From assembly GCA_029747585.1 (NCBI GenBank), contig JAPEVF010000742.1, positions 1 to 22,271 of the forward strand: a stretch of DNA of 22,271 nucleotides, given 5' to 3'. Positions 1 to 9,348 of this stretch are shown here, piece by piece. Both the position numbers and the translations under genes were made by a program. The notes under the pieces were generated by a model that saw only the letters and a list, made by a program, of their open reading frames with translations, made no database searches and was not told where the DNA came from. This DNA is from Pleurotus djamor. Taxonomy: Eukaryota > Basidiomycota > Agaricomycetes > Agaricales > Pleurotaceae. The first letter of the stretch is position 1; every line of letters starts with the position of its first letter.

Positions 1-1190
1 CTGCCCTTTTTCGCGATGTTGTCTTCACTGGGTCGGATACCTTCCCTTCGTATTCTGAGCTAGCTCGGTATGAGCTCTTTTGCCGCAAGGTCTCGGACCA
101 AGATGGCCGCCTCGGCGGTCACGTTCTGTCCTTCCAGGTCGGTGGGTCTAGGGGAGACCATTTTACAAGTGTCCTCCCATTATTTGACAACCTCCGCCGT
201 CTGGAAATATGTATTCCGAGCTACATTAATCGCAATCATTCTGGATCAACGTTCCCACCGACCGTTCACCTTACGCATCTTTCCTGGACCTGTGGTATTA
301 GCCTCACGGGTTCTGATGATGGACGGCATCTTCTAGCAATCATCAACTCACAACCCTCGCTTGAGCATCTCAAACTCAGCTATGGATTTAGTATGGAATT
401 GTTCGACCAGTTGCGCCCGGATAGCCTTCGGTCGTTGAAGTACCTTGCCTGTTTCGGTAACGAGATAGCAGTGGCCATCCTTCGGAGATGCCAGCTTTCA
501 ACACTAGCCATTAATATGGGTACTGTTGATGTGTCTCCGTTAACATCCGAATCGGTCACCTCGTTCTCTTACTACGGCATTGGACTTGATCGTCGTAGCC
601 TGGGTATTGAAAAATCCTTCCCCAACCTGACAAGCTTTGTATTTCAAGTGAGTTCAGGTTTCTCTTCAGATTCTTCCCGCAGGCAAGCTCACATATCGAG
701 CTAGTCATCTACGGTGCTCTACCTTGCCGATGTGGTCTTCCTCGTCACAAACACCAAGGCCCCCAGTCTCGAGTACCTTGGCGTAGAGATTAAGGTGGAT
801 CGAAAGCACTCCTACCACCAATTCATGAAGGATTTGAAGAAGGTCCTTTTGACGACCCCCCGTGATCATCTACCAAACCTCCGTACATTTGATATCCTCA
901 TTGAACGCGAGGATGAGTATGATGACGATGAAGAGGAGGAGGACGAAGACGAAGATGACGAAGACAAGGACGACGAGGAAGAGAAGGAGGACGGGCAGGA
1001 TGAGAGCAATCGAAACCTCCGCAAGTGCATTCGCATCTGCTTCAAGGAGGGGATTGCTTCCATTCCCATCCACTTCGAACGTGAGTCATGGGTCAATCAT
1101 AAATGGTTTGATTGGTGGGAAGTCCACCAATTTGGGCCAATCGAGGCCGATATTATATTTGGGTGCGACACTAGCATCTTTCAGGCATGA
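1..1190 (+). CDS. LRR-type (F-box family-like) protein with acidic tract, 5'-partial
   Basis: The 5' end lies outside the window. The frame is open from base 3. I infer one intron at 648-704: the donor is GTGAGT after a CAA codon, the acceptor is CTAG, the length is 57 bases, phase 0. It removes the only in-frame stop, the TAG at 702-704. Exons 3-647 and 705-1190 give about 376 visible residues. The protein has repeated LxxLxL segments such as LRRLEI, PSLEHLKLSYG, SLRSLKYL and PSLEYLGVEI, like the irregular leucine-rich C-terminal halves of basidiomycete F-box proteins. Codons at about 909-1004 give an almost unbroken Asp/Glu tract (DDDEEEEDEDED and similar). The C-terminus is Trp-rich (WVNHKWFDWWEV). 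An F-box, if present, would be upstream of the window. Function is unknown; substrate recognition in ubiquitination is a family-level guess. If the intron is not spliced, the TAG would make this a broken gene. Confidence 0.65.
648..704 (+). other. Inferred intron carrying an in-frame stop
   Basis: This is a 57-base phase-0 intron with donor GTGAGT and acceptor GAGCTAG. Its length is a multiple of three, and its last three bases are the only stop codon between the two open segments of the first gene. The size matches the 51-66-base introns of the DLH and SDR genes here. Confidence 0.6.
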
Positions 1191-1522
1191 TGTCCAACTT
1201 AACCTCTTCCTCTTTACTGCACCTAGGCGTTCGTCTGTGTACCCAGGCTTTCTTTGACCTCGCAATGTTGAGGAGTATATATCTCCATCCCGTCCGCATG
1301 GTTCAATATCTCATATCCGTGATGCCTGCATGCGGAGCGTAACTGCAGTTGAAAAAGTAGCAAGTAGTACTCTATAGGTATGTATCTATAACATAAACAA
1401 AGGAACCAAACGAAGTATTAAGTTACAGAGGGAAGATGTGCGTAGTCTACTGTCCATGAATAGATGCCCAGATAAATAATACGAAGATATCAAAGACCGG
1501 ATCAGAAAGAACAAAGACGACA
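1191..1522. other. Intergenic region between convergent genes
   Basis: This 332-base stretch lies between the stop of the acidic LRR gene and the stop of the reverse-strand LRR gene, so it should hold both 3' untranslated regions. It is A/T-richer than the coding DNA, mainly after 1370. I see no coding frame, RNA gene or repeat. Confidence 0.5.
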
Positions 1523-2773
1523 CTAGAGAGTCATAGCCATGGTACGAGGAGAACCAATCACGATCTTCCCTAGGTTATAGAAGATGATGGGACGCGACAC
1601 CGCGCGGCGGGAGTATAGAACTGGATATATGACAGGTTCCAAGTCCCTCGGACGATCCAGCTTTCCGAAGATAGTCTCCAATCGAGGGAAGGGAATTAGG
1701 TACGCCAGGGGAAAATGATCCCAAGTGAATGTGAAGGCCAGCCGAAGCCAATCGTTGTACGCAAGGAAGAAGTTCACAAGTGAGTTTTGAGAGCAGCATA
1801 GGCGACGGAGGTTAGGGAGATTCGGGGAGAGGAAGTCCATGTATACGTCAGGCTGGAGATGGAGGTCGACATCAAGGACGTCGATGGATTGAAGTGGCAG
1901 TCGCTCCACAGCCGCTTTGAGGCTTGCCTTTGCGTCGATGTCGTAAGGCATTCGTTCGGGGATAGCCATTCTGACAGAAAGAGATACTTCGCCATCTTCT
2001 TTTGTAATGAAGTTTGCGCTGTAATCCATAGACCGAGCACGGATGTGTAAGAAGCTTGCATCAGCACCATTATCAGAGGTGGGGAAGGAGCTCAATGTGA
2101 GTTCCCTGAAAGGGAAGTATCGTAGTCGGGGACAAAGCAAGCGAGAGCAATGATCGAAGAGTGAATCACAGTCATCGCCTTCGGTGTCGCCGGTGATATC
2201 AACTCTGGTTGGGGTGCTGTCCATGAGCTCTAGAAAAGCGATGCAGTTTGGAAGTGGGTCTGAGAGAACTAGCTCTTTGAGTTGAGGAAAGCGAAGCATG
2301 GCCCCTCCGCATTCGGCTTCAGCTTCACTTTCTATGAGAGGCAAACAGTGGAGCAAGGACAAGCTCTCCAAGGGTCCAAGATTCTTCATGGCTGCGATAA
2401 AGTCCTCCGATGTCGGATGAGCAGGCGTGTTGAGGTAGAGCGAAGTCAAGCCGAGGAGAAGTGGAGATTTGTATGAGATGGAACATCCGCTCAAGGAAAG
2501 ACAGCGCAAAGTCGGTGGTCGAACCCCACCGAAGATGTCCTCAGGTAAGGTCGGAAACGAGCTGATCATTTCCTTTTCGCATTCAAAGTCGTCTGCTTCA
2601 ATCAGGACGTTGAAGGATTCTACTGGAGGCGCTTCGTTTCCGAAGATTGTCGACAACTGAGGAAGGTCTTTCGCTTTCATAGTCACTGCGAAGTCTCGAA
2701 GTTGAATTACGATCGATTCGAGCTTTGGAGAGGGACACGCCGAGATGGTTGGAGTAGAGCAGGAGGAAGACAT
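1523..2773 (-). CDS. LRR-type F-box-family protein lacking an F-box
   Basis: This is a single-exon frame of 416 residues on the reverse strand. It begins directly with leucine-rich segments: PKLESIVIQLRDF, LPQLSTIFGN, then LPEDIFGGVRPPTLRCLSLS, SPLLLGLTSLYL and FPQLKELVLSD. The DIFGG..P.LR.LSL..C pattern resembles the LRR halves of agaricomycete F-box proteins, but no F-box (LPxE..xxIF...C..W) precedes it. A TATA-like element about 110 bases upstream of the ATG suggests the promoter is in place, so the start is probably real and no F-box exon is simply missed. It could be a truncated paralog that lost its Skp1-binding end, or an independent LRR protein. No transmembrane segment or signal peptide is obvious. 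The C-terminus is basic and hydrophobic, ending near IGSPRTMAMTL. Confidence 0.65.
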   Translation of the reverse strand: MSSSCSTPTISACPSPKLESIVIQLRDFAVTMKAKDLPQLSTIFGNEAPPVESFNVLIEADDFECEKEMISSFPTLPEDIFGGVRPPTLRCLSLSGCSISYKSPLLLGLTSLYLNTPAHPTSEDFIAAMKNLGPLESLSLLHCLPLIESEAEAECGGAMLRFPQLKELVLSDPLPNCIAFLELMDSTPTRVDITGDTEGDDCDSLFDHCSRLLCPRLRYFPFRELTLSSFPTSDNGADASFLHIRARSMDYSANFITKEDGEVSLSVRMAIPERMPYDIDAKASLKAAVERLPLQSIDVLDVDLHLQPDVYMDFLSPNLPNLRRLCCSQNSLVNFFLAYNDWLRLAFTFTWDHFPLAYLIPFPRLETIFGKLDRPRDLEPVIYPVLYSRRAVSRPIIFYNLGKIVIGSPRTMAMTL

Positions 2774-2880
2774 GATGCGTTCAGTCGTTGAAGATGGGAG
2801 AAATTTGGAAGAATGAGATGGAGGGGATAGTGGTTGTTCGGAGAGAAGAGAGATGATGAGTCTAAGAAGCGGGTGCCAGG

Positions 2881-2892
2881 CTTATAAATAAG
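2881..2892 (-). promoter_or_regulatory. TATA-like element upstream of the F-box-less LRR gene
   Basis: Read on the reverse strand the element is CTTATTTATAAG, about 110 bases upstream of the ATG at 2773. That distance fits a fungal core promoter with a short leader. It is nearly palindromic, so its direction is assigned only from the neighbouring gene. Confidence 0.4.
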
Positions 2893-3179
2893 TTGAAAAG
2901 ACCACTGGCCACAGACCACAAGTGGGCCACAGGTGGTGCCATATTCAGTGGACGATAACTTTGCTATTGTTCTGCGCCACAAGGTCAGTGAAAGGAATTT
3001 CATTGATAACAAAGGAACTTCAAGTTAAAGCTTAACGACGATAAGGGTCACCTAGAATGAAAAGCGAAGTCTCTCCGATTAGGATGTGGCAAGGTCCAGC
3101 GTTCAGTCAATTAGTATAGCTAGCTGTGACAAAGCTGTGAGCACCGATCACTCAAAGAAATTGCAAAGAGACGAGTAAG
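2893..3179. other. Intergenic region upstream of the reverse LRR gene
   Basis: This stretch lies upstream of the reverse-strand LRR gene and before a decayed frame. It contains a local near-repeat around 2900-2940 (GGCCACAGACCACAAGTGGGCC and GGCCACAGG in tandem). No coding sequence is supported. Confidence 0.4.
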
Positions 3180-3461
3180 TCACAGGTTATCCGGGTACTT
3201 ACCCCATCCCTTTGGTGGTGGTACGAAGCTAGTCGACAGCGGGACNTTTTTGAAGAGTTGGTTGGGAGTTGGTATGACTCCGAGCCAAAGNCGACCAAAA
3301 GTCGACAGACCTTGGAGGCCGCCCGGCGCTTCCGACGAATTTCGAGCGCCTAGTTTGCTCCCTTAAAATCTTACTGCGACGACTGGAAGCGGCTTGAAGA
3401 GCTCGAAGCTCCCAAGAAAGCTCTTACGCGACAGATCGCTCTAAAATATGCACACGGTTAA
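3180..3461 (+). pseudogene. Decayed unidentified reading frame
   Basis: One forward frame stays open over about 280 bases except for a single TAG at 3351-3353, then ends at TAA 3459-3461. Its composition looks protein-like: W-W-W-Y-E-A-S-R-Q-R-D, an FEELVGSWYDSEPK segment, TLEAARRFRRIS, and after the stop SYCDDWKRLEELEAPKKAL. Ambiguous bases at 3246 and 3291 fall inside it. The TAG could be real decay or the end of an intron, since CGCCTAG is a usable acceptor. I do not recognise the family. It may be a gene relic, a transposon relic or a chance open frame, so the call is weak. Confidence 0.25.
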
Positions 3462-4066
3462 TCCTTCCCAATGCTTACCGTTACAATCAGTTTGAACCAA
3501 CCAAGAACAAGCAAAGAACAAGAAATTGCTTGACGCGACCAAGACGCGACGGACATACTCAGATCTATGGTATACACACTCAACACTATCAGAAAAAGCT
3601 CGCTGAATCTTGGGCGCAGGCGTATAGAGTCTTTGACGATACAAGGAGGCCGAAGATGCGAAAGGGACATTTGGGAGCGAAATCAATGAATCACCGTCGA
3701 TACAGGTACGTGCTCGTAGCCATTTTTGTTAGCCCTATTTAATATGCCTGTATACAGTGGATGAGCATCCGGGAACGAGTGCTTGGAAATATTCTAGAGC
3801 CAGGCGACACGCAGCAAAGAAGAGCTTGCTCCATGTTCTTGAGGCGCACATTACACGCGGTCTTTGGTCCCCATCCGTTATCCCAGTCCGTCAATGAACT
3901 TTCCTCAACTGGCCTGTCAGGTGAACATCGCCGATCAGCTTTAGCACCATCCCCGGACCTTTTGCATCCGGGTGTTTATAAAGCCTTGGGAACAATCAGT
4001 GCTCAAGCGCTCAACGCTCAACGTCAACGCCAACGACCGCGCTTCTCTTTCTCCTTCTCCCAAGGA
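3462..4066. other. Upstream region of the first DLH gene
   Basis: About 600 bases separate the decayed frame from the DLH start codon. The last 90 bases look like a core promoter and leader: TATAAAG at 3977, then a stretch with repeated CAACG units, then a pyrimidine-rich run (CTTCTCTTTCTCCTTCTCCC) just before the ATG. Short open frames here are not supported as genes. Confidence 0.4.
3977..3983 (+). promoter_or_regulatory. TATA box of the first DLH gene
   Basis: TATAAAG lies 90 bases upstream of the ATG and is followed by a pyrimidine-rich leader. The second DLH copy has TATAAAAG 64 bases upstream of its ATG. Confidence 0.5.
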
Positions 4067-5216
4067 ATGAGTTTGTGTAAAGATTGTATCAAGGGTACGT
4101 TCATTATCTGGATGAAGTAACATTATCAACACCCATTATCATCATCTCGATAGGTGTGACCCACGAAGGAACACCAGCAGGTATGTTCGGATTCTTTGTG
4201 CACCGGACCTACCCATCTCATCCAGCGATTCGACAGGGAAGTGGGAGGTTCTCAATGGCGTTGAAACCTACGTCGCTACTCCAGAGATCGAGTATCCCAA
4301 AGACAAAGCTGTCTTGTTTATGACGGACATCTTCGGGCCCCGGATGATCAACATCCAAGTGAGTTAGTTGCATGGGAATGGGGCCGATTTTTCGCTGTTC
4401 TGCTGATACACACTTCAGCTGCTCGCAGACGATTACGCGCGAAATGGATTCAAGGTCAGTCACGATGCCTTCAGACGGACACATACATTTGACCACGCCC
4501 TTCCTATTTCGCTCTAGGTTTATGTACCTGATATCGTCAATGGGGATCCCGTTCCTACTGCGATACTTTCTGGAAATGTGAGTTCAGCTATATCCGTCAC
4601 AATATTGCCGAGTCTTTACCATCGATCTTAGACTAGTATCTCTATCCCAGAGTGGTTGAAAGACCACGGCCCTGAACAAACCACTCCTACTGTGGAGAAG
4701 GCCATCGCCGCACTGAGAGCGCAAGGGATGAAGGAAATTGGTGCATGTGGGTTTTGCTTCGGGGGTGAGAGTGTATCTATATCAACCTCATGTGACATGC
4801 TAAGCAAAGTCTGACTGTAGCTCGTTATTGCTTCAATGTCGCCTTTGCTGGGGAACTCAAGGTCGCCGTTGTATCTCACCCTTCTCTCCTTGAGATCGCA
4901 GATATCGAAGTAAGCGCGTCGCCATTTTGAGCCTCTCCCGGTCAATTCATCCGTCCCCCCACAGAAATACTCGAAGACGAATGTACCCCTCCTCGTGAAT
5001 AGCTGTGAATTTGACGACCTGTTCAGTGACGATGTTCGCGACGGGTTCGACCAAGCGTTGGGAGGGGACAACTTCGCACCTGGATATAAACGCACGTACT
5101 TTGAAGGTTGCGCCCATGGTTTCAGTGTCCGCGGAGATCTGAGCAACCCCAAGGTCCTCGCTGGAAAGGAAGGCGCTTTCAAGGCATCAATTGAGTGGCT
5201 TCTCAAATACCTATAA
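4067..5216 (+). CDS. Dienelactone hydrolase family protein, copy 1
   Basis: Eight exons: 4067-4094, 4154-4180, 4237-4358, 4419-4454, 4518-4577, 4632-4764, 4821-4909, 4965-5216. They give 248 residues. All seven introns are GT-AG, 54-63 bases. The protein opens MSLCKDCIKG, then THEGTPAGKW and YPKDKAVLFMTDIFG. The alpha/beta-hydrolase triad is visible: Cys133 in GACGFCFG, Asp182 in NSCEFDDLF, His216 in GCAHGFSVRGD. Bacterial relatives hydrolyse dienelactone to maleylacetate in chloroaromatic breakdown. Fungal homologs of this length are common and their substrates mostly undefined, so only hydrolase activity is inferred. No signal peptide or membrane segment is seen, so it is probably cytosolic. 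It is followed in tandem by a second copy with the same exon lengths. The start is chosen because the MSLC opening and the exon-1 phase agree in both copies. Confidence 0.93.
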
Positions 5217-6524
5217 AATAACAGAATTCGTAACTTGTGGGTATCCTATGCAATTCACATACGATGGTCAACGACAAGCGAGGAGATCTCGAAAGAGTAA
5301 ACCAAGCTTCATGCATGGCGCCCTGCGCCTTGTATCCGAATGCAGCCTCGGTTCCATCGGTTGGACAGATGCTTGTTTTCACAGTCGTCATGCGATGTTT
5401 GTTGGTTCGAGAGGCCTCGCTCGACGGTGTGTACCTTCTAGACCCTATTATACAAGCTCGCTGACCTATGTATGAGTTAGGATCATTCAACAACATGGAA
5501 GAGTCGAAAGGACGTCTCTCGGACACTGATGAAGTGACTGAATGGCTGCTGTGATGATCAGGCGTTCGCACCTATCTTCGTCGATTCTACCGCGGACGAA
5601 CCCCCGCGCAACGCTTGCCCGAAATGAGTGGCGCTGGGCACTCAACGAGAGCTTGAGTAGTTCAGGAAGATATGTGCATTAATTGAAGAAGAATACGTCG
5701 CTGTCATCGCGTTTCTGTGCACCTTGCGGTGCTAGTCATACTCAGACTATCTTTCAACTTGTACCTTAAAGCGCACATCACTCGAAGCGACTGCGTGTGC
5801 AGTAAGCTGGGAAAACCCCTCCTACACTCCACATAACCATCAATCGTGGCGTTTCCATCAAAGCCCAGGATCTGATTCCGAATTCGAAATCTACGAACCT
5901 TTTTCGACTCTTCATTCGCTCCTTTCCCAATGGGATGGGCTTACCAAGAGAGCACGAACGTTGGTCGCCAGTCGGTCGCGTTGGAACTATTAATCAGAAG
6001 AAAGTGTGGTGGTCATTACGCAACGTCGAGCTTTGGGTAGATTCGGCGAACTCTCATCTCCACTGCATAAGTGGGTGAAACATTCAAACGACGGCGCGAC
6101 ACCCGCTCTGTGCTAGGAAAGACGAATGGTTAACCTGGTCATCGTCAGTTCGAGTCCAGCCTTCACAAGTACATTGCCCATCGCTACAGGCAAATGTGTT
6201 TTCGCATCCCTTTCCCTTGCTATCTGGCCAAATTGCCGCATATTCAACCGGCTGCCTAGGGTCCCAACGATATAATAAAGGCCGTCTTGGGCCCCCGTTC
6301 AGCGCCAGCGCCCGTAGCATGCGTGGAGAAGATAAGAGATAAATGGGTTGGTCAATCTCTCCACGATGTGATTTCCTGATATACTCAATACTCAGCGGGA
6401 TCACGGCTAGCCTGCGAACTCTCAATGAGACGATTACAAGCTGTTTTAGGACGAGGCGTGTATAAAAGTCAAGTCCTTCTAAGGATTGCCGACCAACAAC
6501 CAAGTTCTACCCCCCTCTTCATTC
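5217..6524. other. Spacer between the tandem DLH copies
   Basis: This 1.3-kb stretch separates the two hydrolase genes. The first 25 or so bases after the stop resemble those after copy 2 (both contain CAGAATT then GGTAACTTGT or CGTAACTTGT), so the duplication reached past the stop codon. Beyond that I see no clear homology to the other flank, no repeat and no gene. A 139-codon reverse frame at 6084-6503 overlaps the copy 2 promoter and has no recognisable features, so I treat it as chance. Confidence 0.5.
6461..6468 (+). promoter_or_regulatory. TATA box of the second DLH gene
   Basis: TATAAAAG lies 64 bases upstream of the ATG. The upstream sequence is otherwise unlike that of copy 1, so the two promoters have diverged or were never shared. 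Confidence 0.5.
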
Positions 6525-7676
6525 ATGAGTTTCTGCAAGGATTGCATCAAAGGCTCGCCGGTTTTCTTGACGTGTCTGCGCTATTCATGCTAATGATCAA
6601 CAGGTGTTACGCACGAAGGAACACCCACGGGTAAGTTCCATCGTTCGTACATTGTACCCCATCCTAATCGAGTTATTCGCAGGGAAATGGGAGACTCTCA
6701 ATGGCGTTGAGACCTATGTCGCAACTCCTGAGGCCGACTATCCGAAGGACAAGGCCGTCTTGTTTCTGACGGATATCTTCGGGCCCCAGTTGATCAACGT
6801 TCAGGTAATCACTTCAAATCGATGCCAAACTCGCTCGTGCTGTCTACTAATAATGCACTCCTAGCTCCTTGCGGACGATTACGCCCGAAATGGCTTCAAG
6901 GTGAGCTATAATACCATCTGATGGATTCGCATCCTTCTCACTCAATATTCAGGTCTACGTGCCTGATATCATGAACGGGGATCCAGTCCCTGCCAATGCA
7001 CTTTTCGGAAATGTGAGCTCTTTCACCCCAACCCAACCATCAAGGTGCCACATGTTTATCGCCGCTCTTCCTACAGACAGGGTTCTCTCTCCCAGAGTGG
7101 TTCAAAAACCACGGCTCGGATCAGACGACTCCTACCGTGGAGAAAGCCATTTCTGCTTTGAAGGCGCAAGGGATAAAGGAAATTGGTGCATGCGGGTTTT
7201 GCTTTGGAGGTGAGAGTCACCGTGGCCAACCATCAATGCGTCTTTGCGGAACGCTAAGCGTGTACTTTCACAGCTCGTTACTGCTTCGACCTGGCCTTTG
7301 CTGGTGAACTCAAGGCCGTCGTTGTATCGCACCCGTCTCTTCTCGAGACCGCAGATATCGAGGTACGTAATTCTAACTTTCGGGGGTTTCCTTTGATTCA
7401 CCCAGCGTGATTTATATCTCACAGAAATACTCGAAAACAAACGTTCCCCTCCTCGTAAACAGCTGTGAATATGACGAGCTGTTCAGCGACGAGGTACGCG
7501 ACGAGTGCGATAAGGTCTTGGGTGGAGGGAACTTCGCTCCCGGTTACGAGCGCACTTACTTTGAAGGTTGCACCCATGGCTTCAGCGTCCGTGGAGATTT
7601 GAGCAACCCAAAGGTTCTTGCTGGGAAAGAAGGTGCTTTCAAGGCGTCGGTCGAATGGCTCCTTAAATACCTTTAA
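6525..7676 (+). CDS. Dienelactone hydrolase family protein, copy 2
   Basis: Eight exons: 6525-6552, 6604-6630, 6683-6804, 6865-6900, 6953-7012, 7077-7209, 7274-7362, 7425-7676. Lengths (28, 27, 122, 36, 60, 133, 89, 252) equal copy 1 exactly and give 248 residues. The triad is kept: Cys133 in GACGFCFG, Asp182 in NSCEYDELF, His216 in GCTHGFSVRGD. Substitutions against copy 1 are spread through the protein, including near the active site (MNGDPVPANALFGN against VNGDPVPTAILSGN). Intron 1 is odd: at the position homologous to the copy 1 GT donor it reads GC (AAAG|GCTCGC). Without splicing there, the frame stops after 22 codons. One other in-frame solution exists: donor GTTTCT after ATGA, giving a 4-base first exon. 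Enzyme role as for copy 1, and likewise substrate-unknown. Confidence 0.9.
6553..6603 (+). other. Non-canonical GC-AG first intron of DLH copy 2
   Basis: Alignment with copy 1 places the exon-1 boundary at AAAG|GC, with acceptor AACAG before GTGTTACG. The donor hexamer GCTCGC departs from the usual GCAAGT of GC-AG introns at several positions, so splicing may be weak or use another site. Confidence 0.55.
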
Positions 7677-8064
7677 ATTAGCAGAATTGGTAACTTGTCC
7701 CTACTCAGCTAGCGTAGGCATAACCCTTCGAGTTGGTCGTTCCCCTTTACTCCCTAAAGCTGCTTCTCATTGAATATATCTCTCAAACTGAGCAGCTCAT
7801 ACGCGTCTTATCGTCGCGGTCAAGCGCATGTTCCTGGCAAGAAGAGCTAGCTTGTCTCCTAGCCCTCCTGAGATGCTCCTAAATCACGGATACACGGATC
7901 GCGAAATGGGCGTCTAAAGTTCAACGTTCTTCTCGTCACCAAGAATGACTGAACGACTCGTTTTGGTTGGCCTATTCGAATTTCGACGCGTAAACTCAAT
8001 AACACTAGCAGCTTGGTGAGAGCGTATATATTCTGTATGTTCTATCTTTTTCCTTCGTCGAACA
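7677..8064. other. Spacer between DLH copy 2 and the first SDR gene
   Basis: These 388 bases hold the DLH 3' end and the SDR promoter. TATATA at 8025-8030 lies only 35 bases before the ATG, so it would leave almost no leader if used. A pyrimidine-rich stretch (TTCTATCTTTTTCCTTCG) precedes the ATG. No gene seen. Confidence 0.4.
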
Positions 8065-9348
8065 ATGGGTAACAAATCCGCACTCAAATTCTTGAAGCAG
8101 CAGCTCGCAACCGTTCCCCCTGTAGTGAAGGCTGACCTCTCGGGACGAACAGTTTTGGTTGTTGGGGCAAATGCTGGGATTGGCTTTGAGCTTGCGAAAC
8201 ATTTTGCTCGGTTGGGCGCGGGTCGGTTGTTGATGGGATGTAGAAGCCAGCAAAGAGGCGACGAAGCCGTGAAGCGTATGCCTTTTTCGTTTCCTTGCAA
8301 ACTGGTAGCTCATTCAACCGATTACTTGTCGCAGGGCTCGGAGAAGAAACTGGCTACGATAGGGCTGAACTCTGGCTGGTCGACCTTGCTAGCTTCGACT
8401 CTGTAAAAGCATTCGCGGAGAAGTTCAATCAAGAGGTCGAAAGGCTTGATATCCTCGTCGCCAATGCCGCCGTGATACCTACAACCTACCAAGAGACCAT
8501 CGATGGGTGGGAAACATCGTGAGGTTTCCTTCCTTGGATTGCTTGGATGCGCCTCTGACCTGTTACCGCGCTCGCAGGATCCAAGTTAATCATATCTCTC
8601 CAGCATTACTCATATTCCTCCTTTTGCCGAAGCTGATGAAGACCCTTGAAGCTATTGGACCCAACGCGCCATCTCCTCGTGTGGTCATCGTCGCAAGTGA
8701 GGTTCATCAATACGCGAAAGTCCCGAAGAAAGCTCTTGAGGCCTCTTCAGTTCTGGAAGCGATTGGAAGCAAGGAGCTGTCCACTCCTTACGACGATTTC
8801 AACAAGTATAACCTGGCTAAACGTGAGTGTTCCACGCCAATTTACCCAAGGTTTAGCTGATATTGACGTGTATCATCAGTCCTGAATGTGTGCTTTGCCC
8901 GTGCCCTTCAATCTCACCTACCCGCATCGTCTCCTGGTCTCATCGTAAACTCTGTAAATCCAGGCTTCTGTCATTCCAACATTAGGCGCTCGATGTACTC
9001 TCCAACTGGAAGGCGACCCTTCATGCTTTGGTTGATGGAAACTTTCCTAGCGCGTACCGCGGAGGAGGGTGCCAGACAACTGGCGTATGCAAGTCTTGCT
9101 CTCCAGGACCAAGTGAACCAGGATAAGATGCGAGGTGCTTATGTCGACTTTGCAGAAGTTGTTGAACCCGGTGACTTTGTCATTAGTTCCCAGGGAAAGG
9201 AATTTCAGGACATGCTTTGGGTTTGTACCGTTTTGTATCGTTATTTGCTATTCTCGCTAATCCTTTCTCATAGAATGATACTCTCCGGGTGTTGAACAAG
9301 TTAGATGATCGTGTCCAGCCCACTGTGGATAAATATCTGACGAAGTAG
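8065..9348 (+). CDS. Short-chain dehydrogenase/reductase, retinol-dehydrogenase-like, copy 1
   Basis: Five exons: 8065-8275, 8335-8518, 8578-8822, 8880-9220, 9274-9348. They give 351 residues; introns are 53-59 bases. The Rossmann cofactor motif is VVGANAGIG (Gly34, Gly38, Gly40). After strand 2 comes GCRSQQRGDEA, whose arginine suggests NADP(H), as in retinol-dehydrogenase-like SDRs. NAAV follows strand 4, the catalytic Ser172 is in IVASEVH, and Tyr209-Lys213 form the YNLAK motif, then NPGFCHS. The expected reaction is NAD(P)-dependent oxidoreduction of an alcohol/carbonyl pair; the substrate is not deducible. The start MGNKS is shared with the two paralogs. The last donor is GTTTGT, weaker than the others, but phase and position match the paralogs. 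The gene converges with copy 2. Confidence 0.93.

Noticed and set aside
862..1257. Forward and reverse frames rich in Arg/Lys or Ser across the acidic tract
   Set aside because: They are shadows of the purine-rich acidic codons in other frames; only the acidic frame continues the LRR gene.
3761..4120. 119-codon forward frame ending inside the DLH copy 1 first intron
   Set aside because: It overlaps the promoter, leader and first exon of a well supported gene in another frame, with no recognisable domain.
4628..5206. 192-codon reverse frame over DLH copy 1
   Set aside because: Antisense shadow of DLH exons 6-8, including their introns.
6140..6175. GTTCGAGTCC resembling a tRNA T-loop
   Set aside because: No matching acceptor, D or anticodon arms could be placed around it.
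6084..6503. 139-codon reverse frame between the DLH copies
   Set aside because: It overlaps the copy 2 TATA box, has mixed composition, no motif and no conserved counterpart upstream of copy 1.
8025..8030. TATATA as the promoter of SDR copy 1
   Set aside because: It lies only 35 bases before the ATG, leaving almost no leader; no comparable element was found at the paralogs.
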